Source: Oscillospiraceae bacterium (GTDB taxonomy: Bacteria > Bacillota > Clostridia > Oscillospirales > Oscillospiraceae). From it: DNA of 49,739 nt. The position numbers and the translations under genes are program-made. The notes below the pieces were generated by a model. That model was not told the origin of the DNA, did no database searches, and worked only from the letters and a program-made list of their open reading frames with translations. Shown in pieces: positions 16,436-23,956 of the stretch (positions are counted from its first letter, which is position 1; each line of letters opens with the position of its first letter). The stretch is from positions 1 through 49,739 of the forward strand of contig SVLB01000017.1 of NCBI GenBank assembly GCA_015068135.1, in the 5' to 3' direction.

Positions 16436-17299
16436 ATGGATTATGCAAAGCTTACCCAAAAGGCCCGGCTTCGCAGCCGGGTGATCAAGGGCATCACCTA
16501 TACCCTTTTGACGGTTTGGGGCATTTTCGTGCTGTTCCCCTTTTACTGGATGCTCCTGACCTCCCTGAAAAGCCAGGGCGCTTACTATTCGGAAACCGTT
16601 CCGGCCTTCATTACCCTGAACCCCACCCTGGAAAACTTCAAAACCGCCTTTACCGGGGTGAATTTGGGCAGGTATTTCCTCAACACTGCCATTTTTACCC
16701 TGGTCACCACCGCGATCATGCTGGTGGTCACTGTTTTGGCAGCCTTCGGCTTCTCCCGACTGCAGTTTAGGGGCAAGAATTTGGTATTTACCCTGTTTTT
16801 GGCTCTGATGATGATCCCCAGCGAGCTGGTCGTGATCACAAACTTCGTAACGGTGACCAATCTGGACCTGCGCAATACCTTTACGGGTCTGATCCTGCCC
16901 AGTGTCACCTCGGTATTTTACATTTATCTTCTGAAGGAGAATTTTTCCCAGATCCCAGACGAGCTGTATTATGCCGCCAAGGTGGACGGGACCTCGGACT
17001 TTAAGTATCTGTGGAAGGTGATGGTGCCCATTTGCAAGCCCACCATCGTGACGGTGACCATTCTGAAGGTCATCGAATGCTGGAACAGCTTCGTGTGGCC
17101 CCGGCTCATCACCACAGATCCCGATTACTTCCTGGTTTCCGGGGGTATCCAGCAGATCCGGGAAAGCGGCTTCGGTCGGGACAATGTGCCTGCCATGATG
17201 GCGGCGGTGGTGGCCATTTCCGCACCGCTGATCGTGCTGTTCCTCATTTTCCGGAAAAAGATCATGGAGGGCGTGGCCCGGGGAGGTACCAAGGGATGA
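16436..17299 (+). CDS. ABC importer permease 2 (MalG/UgpE type)
   Basis: A 287-residue permease with six predicted helices and an EAA loop (AAKVDGTSDFKYLWKVMVP). Two starts are possible: GTG at 16427 or ATG at 16436. The ATG is preferred because GAGGTG lies six bases upstream of it, whereas the GTG is part of that ribosome site. The stop codon overlaps the start of the binding-protein gene (ATGA), so translation is coupled. Confidence 0.92.
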   Translation: MDYAKLTQKARLRSRVIKGITYTLLTVWGIFVLFPFYWMLLTSLKSQGAYYSETVPAFITLNPTLENFKTAFTGVNLGRYFLNTAIFTLVTTAIMLVVTVLAAFGFSRLQFRGKNLVFTLFLALMMIPSELVVITNFVTVTNLDLRNTFTGLILPSVTSVFYIYLLKENFSQIPDELYYAAKVDGTSDFKYLWKVMVPICKPTIVTVTILKVIECWNSFVWPRLITTDPDYFLVSGGIQQIRESGFGRDNVPAMMAAVVAISAPLIVLFLIFRKKIMEGVARGGTKG

Positions 17300-18897
17300 G
17301 ACGTTTTATTGCACTGTTTCTTCTGCTGGCCACCGTCCTTTCTGCCACCGCCTGCCACAAGGCTGCCCCTATGGAAAGCTTCTGCCTGCCGGAGTCCTTT
17401 GATACCTCCCGGCAGTATGAGATCACCTTCTGGGCCAAGCATGAAAACAATATCAATCAGAAAAACCTGTACGAACAGACCGTCCGGGATTTTGAGGCCC
17501 TCTATCCCAACATCAAGGTCCATTTCCAGCCCTATACCGACTATTCCAAGATCTATGACGATGTGCTGACCAATATCCAGACCGGCACCACCCCCAATGT
17601 GTGCATCACCTATCCGGATCACATCGCCACCTATCTGACCGGTGAGAATACCGTTGTCCCCCTGGACAATCTGTTCACCGACCCCCGGTACGGCCTGGGC
17701 GGCAGCGAGCTTGCCTTCGACTCTCCCACAAAAGAGCAGATCATTCCCCAGTTTCTGTCGGAATGTGTGGTAAACGGGAGCTTCTATGCCATCCCCTATA
17801 TGCGCTCCACAGAAGCCTGCTATATCAATAAGGATATGGTAGAGGCCCTGGGCTATGAAGTCCCGGATATTTTGACCTGGGAGTTTGTTTGGGAGGTCAG
17901 CGAAAAGGCCATGGCTTTGGGTAAGGACGAAAACGGCAATTTCATTGCCAACGGCCAGTCCACCCTGATCCCCTTCCTTTACAAATCCTCGGACAATATG
18001 ATGATCCAGTATCTGCGGCAAACGGGCGGCGGCTACTCCACTGCAGACGGTACCGTGGAGATCTTCAACTCCACCACCGACGACTTTTTGGCAGAGATCT
18101 ATACCCACGCCCAGTCCCGTGCCTTCTCCACCTTCGCCATTTCCAGCTATCCTGCCAACTTCCTCAATGCCGGTCAGTGCATTTTCGCGGTGGACTCCAC
18201 TGCCGGTGCCACCTGGATGGGCTGTGAAGCCCCCCTGATCGATATCAGTGAGGATAAGCTGGTGACGTTTGAAACGGTGGTACGGCCCGTCCCCCAGGCA
18301 GACCCGGAAAATCCCCAAATGATCTCCCAGGGTCCTTCTGTATGTATCTTCAACAAGGAAGACCCCCAGGAGGTTCTGGCAAGCTGGCTCTTTGCCCAGT
18401 ACCTGCTCACAGACCAGGTGCAGATCGCCTATTCCCAAACAGAGGGCTATATCCCGGTGACCTCCAAGGCCCATGAAAATCCCATTTATCAGGACTATCT
18501 GTCCCGAAGGGGCGAGGATAACAGCCTTTACTATTCTGTAAAGCTGGATACCGCAAAGCTGCTCCTTGAAAATATGGAAAACACCTTTGTGACCCCCGTA
18601 TTCAACGGCTCTACGGATCTGCGCCAGTGCGCCGGTCAGATGATCGAGGAGATCACCAAGGGCGCCCGCCGGAAAAAGTCCCTGTCCTCCCTGATGGCAA
18701 CCCTGGAAACGGATATGACCTCCCTGTACCACCTGGACGAGATCCGGCCACAGGGACAAAGTGCCGTGCAGAAAGCCCCCTTAGGACCCATGCCCACCCA
18801 GTCGAAGGTCCTTTTGTGGAGCCTGGGCGGAATTTGGCTGCTTTTGGGTGCCGGTTTCCTGACGGGCCTGGTGAAAAAACGGAAAAAGAAAAGCTAA
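17296..18897 (+). CDS. ABC importer substrate-binding lipoprotein with C-terminal membrane helix
   Basis: A 533-residue extracellular solute-binding protein (SBP_bac_1-like). The start at 17296 overlaps the permease stop. The signal peptide ends in a lipobox-like SATAC (C20) for lipid anchoring. The fold is indicated by YEITFWAKHENN near the mature N-terminus and a typical hinge region (YAIPYMRSTEACYINKDMVEALG). Homologues average 420-450 residues. The extra length is a linker (about 450-500) and an unusual C-terminal hydrophobic helix (WSLGGIWLLLGAGFLTGLV) followed by KKRKKKS. It may therefore be tethered at both ends. The UgpB-like gene order suggests a sugar, glycerol-phosphate or glycerophosphodiester substrate; this is inference. 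Confidence 0.88.
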   Translation: MRRFIALFLLLATVLSATACHKAAPMESFCLPESFDTSRQYEITFWAKHENNINQKNLYEQTVRDFEALYPNIKVHFQPYTDYSKIYDDVLTNIQTGTTPNVCITYPDHIATYLTGENTVVPLDNLFTDPRYGLGGSELAFDSPTKEQIIPQFLSECVVNGSFYAIPYMRSTEACYINKDMVEALGYEVPDILTWEFVWEVSEKAMALGKDENGNFIANGQSTLIPFLYKSSDNMMIQYLRQTGGGYSTADGTVEIFNSTTDDFLAEIYTHAQSRAFSTFAISSYPANFLNAGQCIFAVDSTAGATWMGCEAPLIDISEDKLVTFETVVRPVPQADPENPQMISQGPSVCIFNKEDPQEVLASWLFAQYLLTDQVQIAYSQTEGYIPVTSKAHENPIYQDYLSRRGEDNSLYYSVKLDTAKLLLENMENTFVTPVFNGSTDLRQCAGQMIEEITKGARRKKSLSSLMATLETDMTSLYHLDEIRPQGQSAVQKAPLGPMPTQSKVLLWSLGGIWLLLGAGFLTGLVKKRKKKS

Positions 18898-18902
18898 GAC
18901 TT

Positions 18903-18922
18903 GCCTTCCCCCAGGGGAAGGC
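18903..18922. terminator. Hairpin after the ABC operon
   Basis: GCCTTCCCC (18903-18911) pairs with GGGGAAGGC (18914-18922). It lies five bases after the binding-protein stop and is followed by GGAAAAATTTG. There is no strong T tract, so termination may be partial. It is related in sequence and flank to 14331-14350. Confidence 0.5.
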
Positions 18923-18941
18923 TTGGCCGGAAAAATTTGTA

Positions 18942-18969
18942 TTGATTTCTTGTTATTTCCCTGTATAAT
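18942..18969 (+). promoter_or_regulatory. Promoter of the duplicated lipoprotein gene
   Basis: TTGATT (18942-18947), 16-base spacer, TATAAT (18964-18969). The start would be near 18976, leaving a leader of about 40 bases ahead of AAGGAG and the ATG at 19016. Confidence 0.65.
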
Positions 18970-19015
18970 ATTCTTGTCCGAATACACACATTTGGTAACA
19001 AAAAGGAGAATGAAA

Positions 19016-20470
19016 ATGAAAAAACTCATTGCAATCATTTTGGCTCTGACCTTTGTTTTCACCCTGGCTGCCTGCGGCGGTGAGGAGGAGAAGAAGGGCA
19101 CTGAGGCCACGACCACCGCAAAGCCAGAGGGCGTTATGTCCTACGAGGAGTACATGGCTGCTGAGATCGATGCAGAAGTCTGCGTAGAGGTCTACGTTCA
19201 GGCTACCCAGTCCTGGTGGGAAGACAAGATCACCGTCTACGCCCAGGACGAGGACGGCGCTTACTTCATCTATGAGATGGCCTGCTCTCAGGAGGACGCT
19301 GCCAAGCTCTACACCGGCACCAAGATCCGTGTCAACGGCTACAAGGGTGAGTGGGCCGGCGAAGTGGAGATCATGGACGCCACCTTCGAATTTGTGGAGA
19401 ACGGCGATACCTACTACGCTCCCTACACCGATCTGACCTCCCTGCTGGGCACCGAGGAGCTGATCAAGCATCAGAACGAGCGCTTCAGCCTCAAGGGTCT
19501 GACTGTTGAGCCCAGTGTGGATCCCGATGGCAACGAGGTTGCTTTCCTGTACGGCTGGGACGGCTCCGGCGCCGGCAAGCCCGACAGCGATCTGTACTTC
19601 AAGGCCTCCCTGGACGGCAATACCTACACCTTTGTGGTTGAGTATTATCTGTGCAACGAGACCTCTCCCGTTTATCAGACTGTTCAGGGTCTGAAGGTCG
19701 GTCAGACCGTGGATATGGAAGGCTATCTGTACTGGTACGAGGGCGTACAGCCCCATCTGACCAGCGTGACCGTCACCAGTCTGGAGCCTCCCATGACCCA
19801 CGAGGAGTACATGGCTGCTGAGATCGATGAGGAAGTCACCATTGAGGCCTATGTCCAGGCTACCCAGTCCTGGTGGGAAGACAAGATCACCGTCTATGCC
19901 CAGAACGAAGAAGGCGCTTACTTCATCTATGAGATGGCCTGCACCGAGGAAGAAGCTTCCGAGCTGGGCATCGGCACCAAGATCCGTGTCAACGGCTACA
20001 AGGGCGAATGGGCCGGCGAGGTGGAGATCATGAACGCCACCTTCGATATCATCGAAGACGCTGAGCCCTGGATCGCTGAGGAGCTGGATGCCACCGCTCT
20101 GCTGGGCACCGATGAGCTCATCAACCATCAGAACGAGAAGGTCTCCTTCAAGAACGTGACCATCGTCAGCTCCGGCACCAACACCACCGGTCAGGATGAC
20201 GAGGGTAATGAGATCACTGAAAACGCCGCCTTCCTGTACGGCTGGGACGGCTCCGGCTCCGAGGGTACCGACAGTGATCTGTACTTCAAGGGCAGCGTGG
20301 ACGGCAAGGTCTACACCTTCGTGATCGAGTACTATCTGTGCGACGAGACCTCCGCCGCTTACCAGGCTGTTCAGGCTCTGAACGTAGGCGATGTGGTGGA
20401 TCTGACCGGCTTTATGTACTGGTATGAAGGCGCACAGCCCCATATCATCTCCGTCACCCCCGTCGCTTAA
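19016..20470 (+). CDS. Lipoprotein of two tandem near-identical OB-fold-like halves
   Basis: A 484-residue secreted lipoprotein. A signal peptide ends in the lipobox LAAC. A short low-complexity acidic/Thr linker leads to two homologous units of about 220 residues each. The first begins at MSYEEYMAAEID and the second at MTHEEYMAAEID. Blocks such as VQATQSWWEDKITVYAQ and IRVNGYKGEWAGEVEIM are repeated with few or no changes, and FLYGWDGSG and TDLYFKG-like strands recur. Each unit looks like two beta-barrel OB-type segments, but I cannot name a family or ligand. The ATG at 19016 (seven bases after AAGGAG) is preferred over 19010. The gene is strongly expressed-looking, with uniform preferred codons, and has its own promoter and terminator. 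Confidence 0.85.
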   Translation: MKKLIAIILALTFVFTLAACGGEEEKKGTEATTTAKPEGVMSYEEYMAAEIDAEVCVEVYVQATQSWWEDKITVYAQDEDGAYFIYEMACSQEDAAKLYTGTKIRVNGYKGEWAGEVEIMDATFEFVENGDTYYAPYTDLTSLLGTEELIKHQNERFSLKGLTVEPSVDPDGNEVAFLYGWDGSGAGKPDSDLYFKASLDGNTYTFVVEYYLCNETSPVYQTVQGLKVGQTVDMEGYLYWYEGVQPHLTSVTVTSLEPPMTHEEYMAAEIDEEVTIEAYVQATQSWWEDKITVYAQNEEGAYFIYEMACTEEEASELGIGTKIRVNGYKGEWAGEVEIMNATFDIIEDAEPWIAEELDATALLGTDELINHQNEKVSFKNVTIVSSGTNTTGQDDEGNEITENAAFLYGWDGSGSEGTDSDLYFKGSVDGKVYTFVIEYYLCDETSAAYQAVQALNVGDVVDLTGFMYWYEGAQPHIISVTPVA

Positions 20471-20486
20471 TCCAATAAAAGCATAA

Positions 20487-20522
20487 CCGGGATGCTGCAA
20501 ACGCAGCATCCCGGAATTTTTT
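20487..20522 (+). terminator. Terminator of the duplicated lipoprotein gene
   Basis: A 12-bp perfect stem (CCGGGATGCTGC at 20487-20498, complement 20503-20514) with an AAAC loop, followed by AATTTTTT. Confidence 0.85.
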
Positions 20523-20555
20523 GCATCAAAGACCGGCGCTGATCATCATTACCAC

Positions 20556-20587
20556 AATTGACAATTGACGATTGACAATTGTCAATT
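20556..20587. repeat. ATTGAC tandem repeat with 16-bp palindrome
   Basis: The heptamer AATTGAC, with slight variation, recurs in tandem. The last copies form the perfect palindrome ATTGACAATTGTCAAT (20571-20586). It lies between the lipoprotein terminator and the end of the SLOG gene, at the left border of a visibly AT-rich patch. Confidence 0.6.
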
Positions 20588-20597
20588 CTATACATAT

Positions 20598-21047
20598 CTA
20601 GTCATTCCCAGCCAGATTCTCAATAATCAGCTTCCGTTTTGCTTGCTGTTTTTGCGCATACTCCAATAAATTTCGCGAATTTCCAACATGCTTTACGTAG
20701 CAGATAATGGAATCTGTATTTTGGGTCATGTGTCTATTGGCCCGCACAATCGAGTAGGAACGCGGAACACTCTCCAACGGAGGATAATACGAGCCATCAA
20801 ACCCATCCGTCAATGTCACCGGCCGATCTGCCGGGTGATAGGCAAGTAAGAGGTATAGATATATATCAGGATGGCGCGTTTTTGCGCGTTTTACAGCTGT
20901 AGCAGCTAAGGCATCAAAGCTTCCCCGACTGCCCACATAAAAATGGCGAATCCCATATTGGGAATACTGCATTTCAACGGCAGCTTCAATTTGTGGTAAA
21001 ATAGAATATGGCGTATCTGCATGACCAAACATGAAACAAGATTTCAT
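20598..21047 (-). CDS. SLOG-fold (DUF1273-like) small protein
   Basis: A 149-residue cytoplasmic protein resembling the nucleotide-binding SLOG superfamily (YpsA/DUF1273 branch). The signs are an N-terminal strand followed by GHAD, then FYVGSRGSFDALAA (a Gly-rich loop with an Asp), a middle strand YLYLLLAYHP, and a late strand SIICYVKHVGNS. The start at 21047 is preferred: the longer frame begins at a GTG inside an inverted repeat (21071-21088) and lacks a ribosome site. It diverges from an XRE regulator across an operator-like repeat cluster. Both genes are more AT-rich than their neighbours, suggesting acquisition. The ligand is unknown. Confidence 0.7.
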   Translation of the reverse strand: MKSCFMFGHADTPYSILPQIEAAVEMQYSQYGIRHFYVGSRGSFDALAATAVKRAKTRHPDIYLYLLLAYHPADRPVTLTDGFDGSYYPPLESVPRSYSIVRANRHMTQNTDSIICYVKHVGNSRNLLEYAQKQQAKRKLIIENLAGND

Positions 21048-21070
21048 TTCCCCACCCTCATTCTGTATTG

Positions 21071-21088
21071 AAAGCACATCTGTGCTTT
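21071..21088. repeat. Perfect 8-bp inverted repeat upstream of the SLOG gene
   Basis: AAAGCACA, two bases, TGTGCTTT. It lies in the leader or promoter of the SLOG gene, between two CTGTATT half-sites, and could be a second operator or a leader hairpin. Confidence 0.5.
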
Positions 21089-21111
21089 TATGTCATTTTA
21101 TCATTTTATAT

Positions 21112-21128
21112 CTGTATTTACAATACAG
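21112..21128. promoter_or_regulatory. Operator-like palindrome CTGTATT-N3-AATACAG
   Basis: A perfect 7-3-7 inverted repeat midway between the divergent SLOG and XRE genes. Isolated half-sites of the same sequence occur on both sides: CTGTATT at 21063-21069 and AATACAG at 21137-21143, the latter next to the XRE ribosome site. This arrangement fits autoregulation by the adjacent XRE protein; that is inference. Confidence 0.6.
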
Positions 21129-21155
21129 TTGTACAAAATACAGAGGGTGAGTATT

Positions 21156-21503
21156 ATGGCAATTGATTATGCTGATATCGGACATCGGATCAAACAAAAG
21201 CGAATAGAAAAAGGCTTGACCCAGGAAAAACTATCCGAGCGTATTGGAATCGGACCTTCTCACATGAGCCACATTGAAAGTGGTAGCACTGTTCCGAGCT
21301 TTGAGGTATTTATTTCTATTTTGAATACACTGGACTGCTCCGCTGATGAATTGCTGTGCAGAGAAACCTTGGCAGCCAAACCTCTGCTAAATAGTTGGCT
21401 ATCGGAACTGATCGCAGACTGCGATCCAACGGAAACTAAAATTCTTACCGATATTGTAATTTCTGCAAAGCAAACCCTTCGGAAGAATAAAACTGCGGAG
21501 TAA
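21156..21503 (+). CDS. XRE-family transcriptional regulator
   Basis: A 115-residue protein. Residues 5-65 form a Cro/C1-type helix-turn-helix (GLTQEKLSERIGIGPSHMSHI, then ES-G-STVP), typical of small repressors. The remaining 50 residues are helical and may mediate dimerisation. The start at 21156 follows AGGGTGAG. The upstream in-frame extension would run through the operator cluster and is rejected. It probably controls itself and the divergent SLOG gene through the CTGTATT sites. Confidence 0.88.
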   Translation: MAIDYADIGHRIKQKRIEKGLTQEKLSERIGIGPSHMSHIESGSTVPSFEVFISILNTLDCSADELLCRETLAAKPLLNSWLSELIADCDPTETKILTDIVISAKQTLRKNKTAE

Positions 21504-21576
21504 ATAATACAAAAAATGGCTGTCTTAATACGTTTTTTGTAGGATCACTTCTCCCGAGGTGACCGCAACCCAAATG

Positions 21577-21625
21577 AAAAATAGCGCAAAATCTGCATAT
21601 TTCTTGCAGATTTTGCGCTATTTTT
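21577..21625. terminator. Long bidirectional terminator
   Basis: A perfect 21-bp stem with a 7-base loop: 21577-21597 starts AAAAATAGCGCAAAATC, and its complement 21605-21625 ends in TTTTT. It closes the XRE transcript and could also stop minus-strand read-through from psuG. Confidence 0.85.
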
Positions 21626-21632
21626 ACGGCCC

Positions 21633-21654
21633 GGACACCCGAGGACGGGTGTCC
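21633..21654. repeat. GGACACCCG hairpin
   Basis: GGACACCCG, loop AGGA, CGGGTGTCC, followed by CTACAG. It is an intergenic hairpin of the type scattered through this window, without a T tract. Confidence 0.5.
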
Positions 21655-21676
21655 CTACAGCATACTGCACGCATCC

Positions 21677-21730
21677 GGCAAAAATCGGCTCCGAAGAGCC
21701 GATTTTTGCCATCTTCCCCCGAAGAGGAAG
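21677..21730 (-). terminator. Double-hairpin terminator cassette, copy 2
   Basis: Hairpin A (arm GGCAAAAATCGGCTC at 21677-21691, loop CGAA, complement 21696-21710) has the same core as 291-320. It is followed by a degenerate hairpin B (CTTCC...GGAAG) and GGCTTTAA just before the psuG stop codon. Order, orientation and spacing relative to the stop codon match copy 1 at 291-343. Confidence 0.7.
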
Positions 21731-21738
21731 GCTTTAAG

Positions 21739-22659
21739 TTAGTTTTTGCAGTACTCCACTGCGGTCTGGGCAGCGACAGCAGCATTGTTGTACACCAGCC
21801 GGATATTGGACTCCAGGGAGTCGCCGCCGGTGAGCTCTGCCACTCTTGCCAGCAGGAAGGGGGTAGTCTCCTTGCCGTGGATGCCCTTGGCCTCGCACTC
21901 GGAAATAGCCTGGTCAATGGCCTTGTTAATGGTATCCAGGGGCATGGCATACTCCTGGGGGATGGGGTTTGCCACCAGCATACCGCCCTTGAAGCCCAGC
22001 TCGTTCTGGGTCTTGAAAGCGGCGGCCAGCTCCGCGGGGGTATCCATCCGGTAGTCCACCTTGAAGCCGGACTGACGGGTATAGAAAGCGGGCAACTCCT
22101 CAGTGCCGTAGCCGATAACGGGCACACCCTTGGTCTCCAGATACTCCAGGGTCAGGCCCAGGTCCAAAATGGACTTGGCACCGGCACACACCACCATAAC
22201 GGGGGTCTGACCCAGCTCTTCCAGGTCCGCAGAAATGTCCATGGTGGTCTCTGCGCCACGGTGTACACCGCCGATGCCGCCGGTGGCAAAGATCTTGATG
22301 CCTGCCATATGGGCGATGATCATGGTGGTGGTCACAGTGGTGGCACCGTCTTCCCCTCTTGCACACAGCACCGCCAGGTCACGACGGGAAGCCTTGGCAA
22401 TGTTCAGGCCCTTCTTGCCAAAATACTCGATCTCCTCAGCGGTCAGACCGGCCTTCAGGCGACCGCCGATCACAGCGATGGTAGCAGGCACAGCCCCGTT
22501 CTCCCGGATGATCCGCTCCACATTCAGAGCGGTCTGCACATTCTGAGGATAGGGCATACCGTGGGAAATAATGGTGGATTCCAGGGCCACAACGGGCTTG
22601 CCCTCGGCCAGAGCCTGGGCCACTTCGGGATTGACGTCCAAATACTTGTTCATGTTCAT
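21739..22659 (-). CDS. psuG: Pseudouridine-5'-phosphate glycosidase
   Basis: Cleaves pseudouridine 5'-phosphate to uracil and ribose 5-phosphate (the in vivo direction), allowing use of the modified nucleoside from RNA turnover. The 306-residue length is normal for the family. Clear PsuG landmarks are ALESTIISHGMPYPQN (with the catalytic-region Glu27), the Gly-rich ATGGIGGVHRGAE segment and the late PAFYTRQSGF block. The ATG at 22659 follows AAGGAG by nine bases. It lies 17 bases after the kinase gene psuK, giving the usual kinase-glycosidase pair in one operon. Confidence 0.95.
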   Translation of the reverse strand: MNMNKYLDVNPEVAQALAEGKPVVALESTIISHGMPYPQNVQTALNVERIIRENGAVPATIAVIGGRLKAGLTAEEIEYFGKKGLNIAKASRRDLAVLCARGEDGATTVTTTMIIAHMAGIKIFATGGIGGVHRGAETTMDISADLEELGQTPVMVVCAGAKSILDLGLTLEYLETKGVPVIGYGTEELPAFYTRQSGFKVDYRMDTPAELAAAFKTQNELGFKGGMLVANPIPQEYAMPLDTINKAIDQAISECEAKGIHGKETTPFLLARVAELTGGDSLESNIRLVYNNAAVAAQTAVEYCKN

Positions 22660-22676
22660 ACTCGTTTACTCCTTCA

Positions 22677-23756
22677 TTATCCGTTCATTCTGGCCCGCAG
22701 TGCCTGGGCACTCATGGCCGGGTTTATGGTTTCAGGGGATTCCATGGCGATGGAACCGGCGGCAAGGCCGGCCAACGCTGTATCCTTCAGGTCCGTACCC
22801 TCCAGGTAGGCCCAAACCAGGGCCGCCATAAAGGCATCTCCGCAGCCGGTGGTATTGACCATATTGCCGGGAAGATTCTCCAAATGGAGCTGCCGCTCCC
22901 GGGTCGCGGCATAGACACCCCGGGATCCCAGGGAGATAAATACCCGATGCACGCCCTTATCCAAAAGGGCCTGGGCCGCCTTGGCAACATCCCCATCCTC
23001 CCGGATGGGCACGCCGGACAGCAGCTCCGCCTCCAGCCGATTGGGCTTCAGGGTATGGATCTTATGGAGGATGGGCCGCAATTTTTCCGCCTTTGCAGTG
23101 GACACGGGATCGCAGAACAGGGGTGCTGTGCAGTTCTGCGCCAAATACTCCAGGGATTCTGCCGGGATATTGGTATCCACGACCACCACCTGGGCATTTT
23201 GCAGGATGCTCAAATTGGCAGCCAGATACGCCGGGGTGATCCGGTCGCAGATGGACATATCCGAAAGGGCCAGGGCCATTTCTCCATCGGGCTGGGCAAT
23301 GTATAAATAGGTAGAAGTGGAAGCCTCTGACAGCCGCAGGGCATGGCTGGCATCGATCCCCAGCTCCGCACAGCTGGCGGCGACCTTCTGCCCGTGCAGA
23401 TCCTCGCCAAAGGCAGTAAGCATCCGCACATCTGTGCCCAAAAGGGCCAAATTATGGGCAATGTTCCGGCCCACACCTCCCAGGCTTACCGTCACGGTGC
23501 CGGGATTGGAATCCGCATCCACCAGCTTGCCGAAGGACCGACCGCCAATGTCCACATTCACGCCGCCGACCACCACCGCATAGGTGCCGCTGCGCAGAAC
23601 ATAGCCCTTTCCGGCGATATAGCCCTTTTTCAGCAAATTGGAAATATGCACTGCCACCGACGAACGGGTGATGGACAGCGCGTCTGCCAGCTCCTGCTGG
23701 GAGATCATAGGGTTGGCTTCAATGTAGCCCAGGATCTGCCGTTCCCGTTGAGTCAA
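22677..23756 (-). CDS. psuK: Pseudouridine kinase (PfkB family) with N-terminal winged-helix DNA-binding domain
   Basis: Predicted to phosphorylate pseudouridine for PsuG. Residues 1-60 form a MarR/Lrp-like winged helix (RERQILGYIEANPMISQQEL...ITRSSVAVHISNLLKKG). From about residue 65 a PfkB sugar-kinase domain follows (VVGGVNVDIGG...; LGGVGRNIAHNLALLG; ATP/catalytic motif NTTGCGDAFMAAL). The start is taken as TTG at 23756, seven bases after AGGAGGT. The GTG three codons earlier lies on top of that ribosome site. The fused DNA-binding domain suggests the kinase also represses or senses its own operon. Related HTH-PfkB proteins are known in Firmicutes. Confidence 0.9.
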   Translation of the reverse strand: MTQRERQILGYIEANPMISQQELADALSITRSSVAVHISNLLKKGYIAGKGYVLRSGTYAVVVGGVNVDIGGRSFGKLVDADSNPGTVTVSLGGVGRNIAHNLALLGTDVRMLTAFGEDLHGQKVAASCAELGIDASHALRLSEASTSTYLYIAQPDGEMALALSDMSICDRITPAYLAANLSILQNAQVVVVDTNIPAESLEYLAQNCTAPLFCDPVSTAKAEKLRPILHKIHTLKPNRLEAELLSGVPIREDGDVAKAAQALLDKGVHRVFISLGSRGVYAATRERQLHLENLPGNMVNTTGCGDAFMAALVWAYLEGTDLKDTALAGLAAGSIAMESPETINPAMSAQALRARMNG

Positions 23757-23799
23757 GGCAAACACCTCCTAAACTCTTGTTAAGTTATAAGCTAATATT

Positions 23800-23828
23800 A
23801 AGATACTATAGATCCCAGGAAATGTCAA
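23800..23828 (-). promoter_or_regulatory. Promoter of psuK-psuG
   Basis: Minus strand: TTGACA (23823-23828), 17 bases, TATCTT (23800-23805). AT-rich palindromic sequence between the -10 and the ribosome site could hold the operator for the PsuK winged-helix domain. Confidence 0.65.
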
Positions 23829-23956
23829 GACAAATATAAAAAACCCTGTGCTGAATCTGTCGAGGAGTTTATTGGAAACCTATGCCCGTTTCGTGCTTTT
23901 TCTGTGGACCGGAGGACTAGAATAGTCCCACAAGCCATTACGAAGGAGGACCGGCA

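Noticed and set aside
21050..21155. Toxin-antitoxin reading of the SLOG/XRE pair
   Set aside because: The genes are divergent, the SLOG-like protein has no toxin motif I recognise, and an operator-controlled signalling pair explains the layout equally well.
23890..23915. A GTTTCGTG sequence before the ParB/Noc gene as a parS site
   Set aside because: Only part of one half of the parS palindrome matches; the other half is absent.
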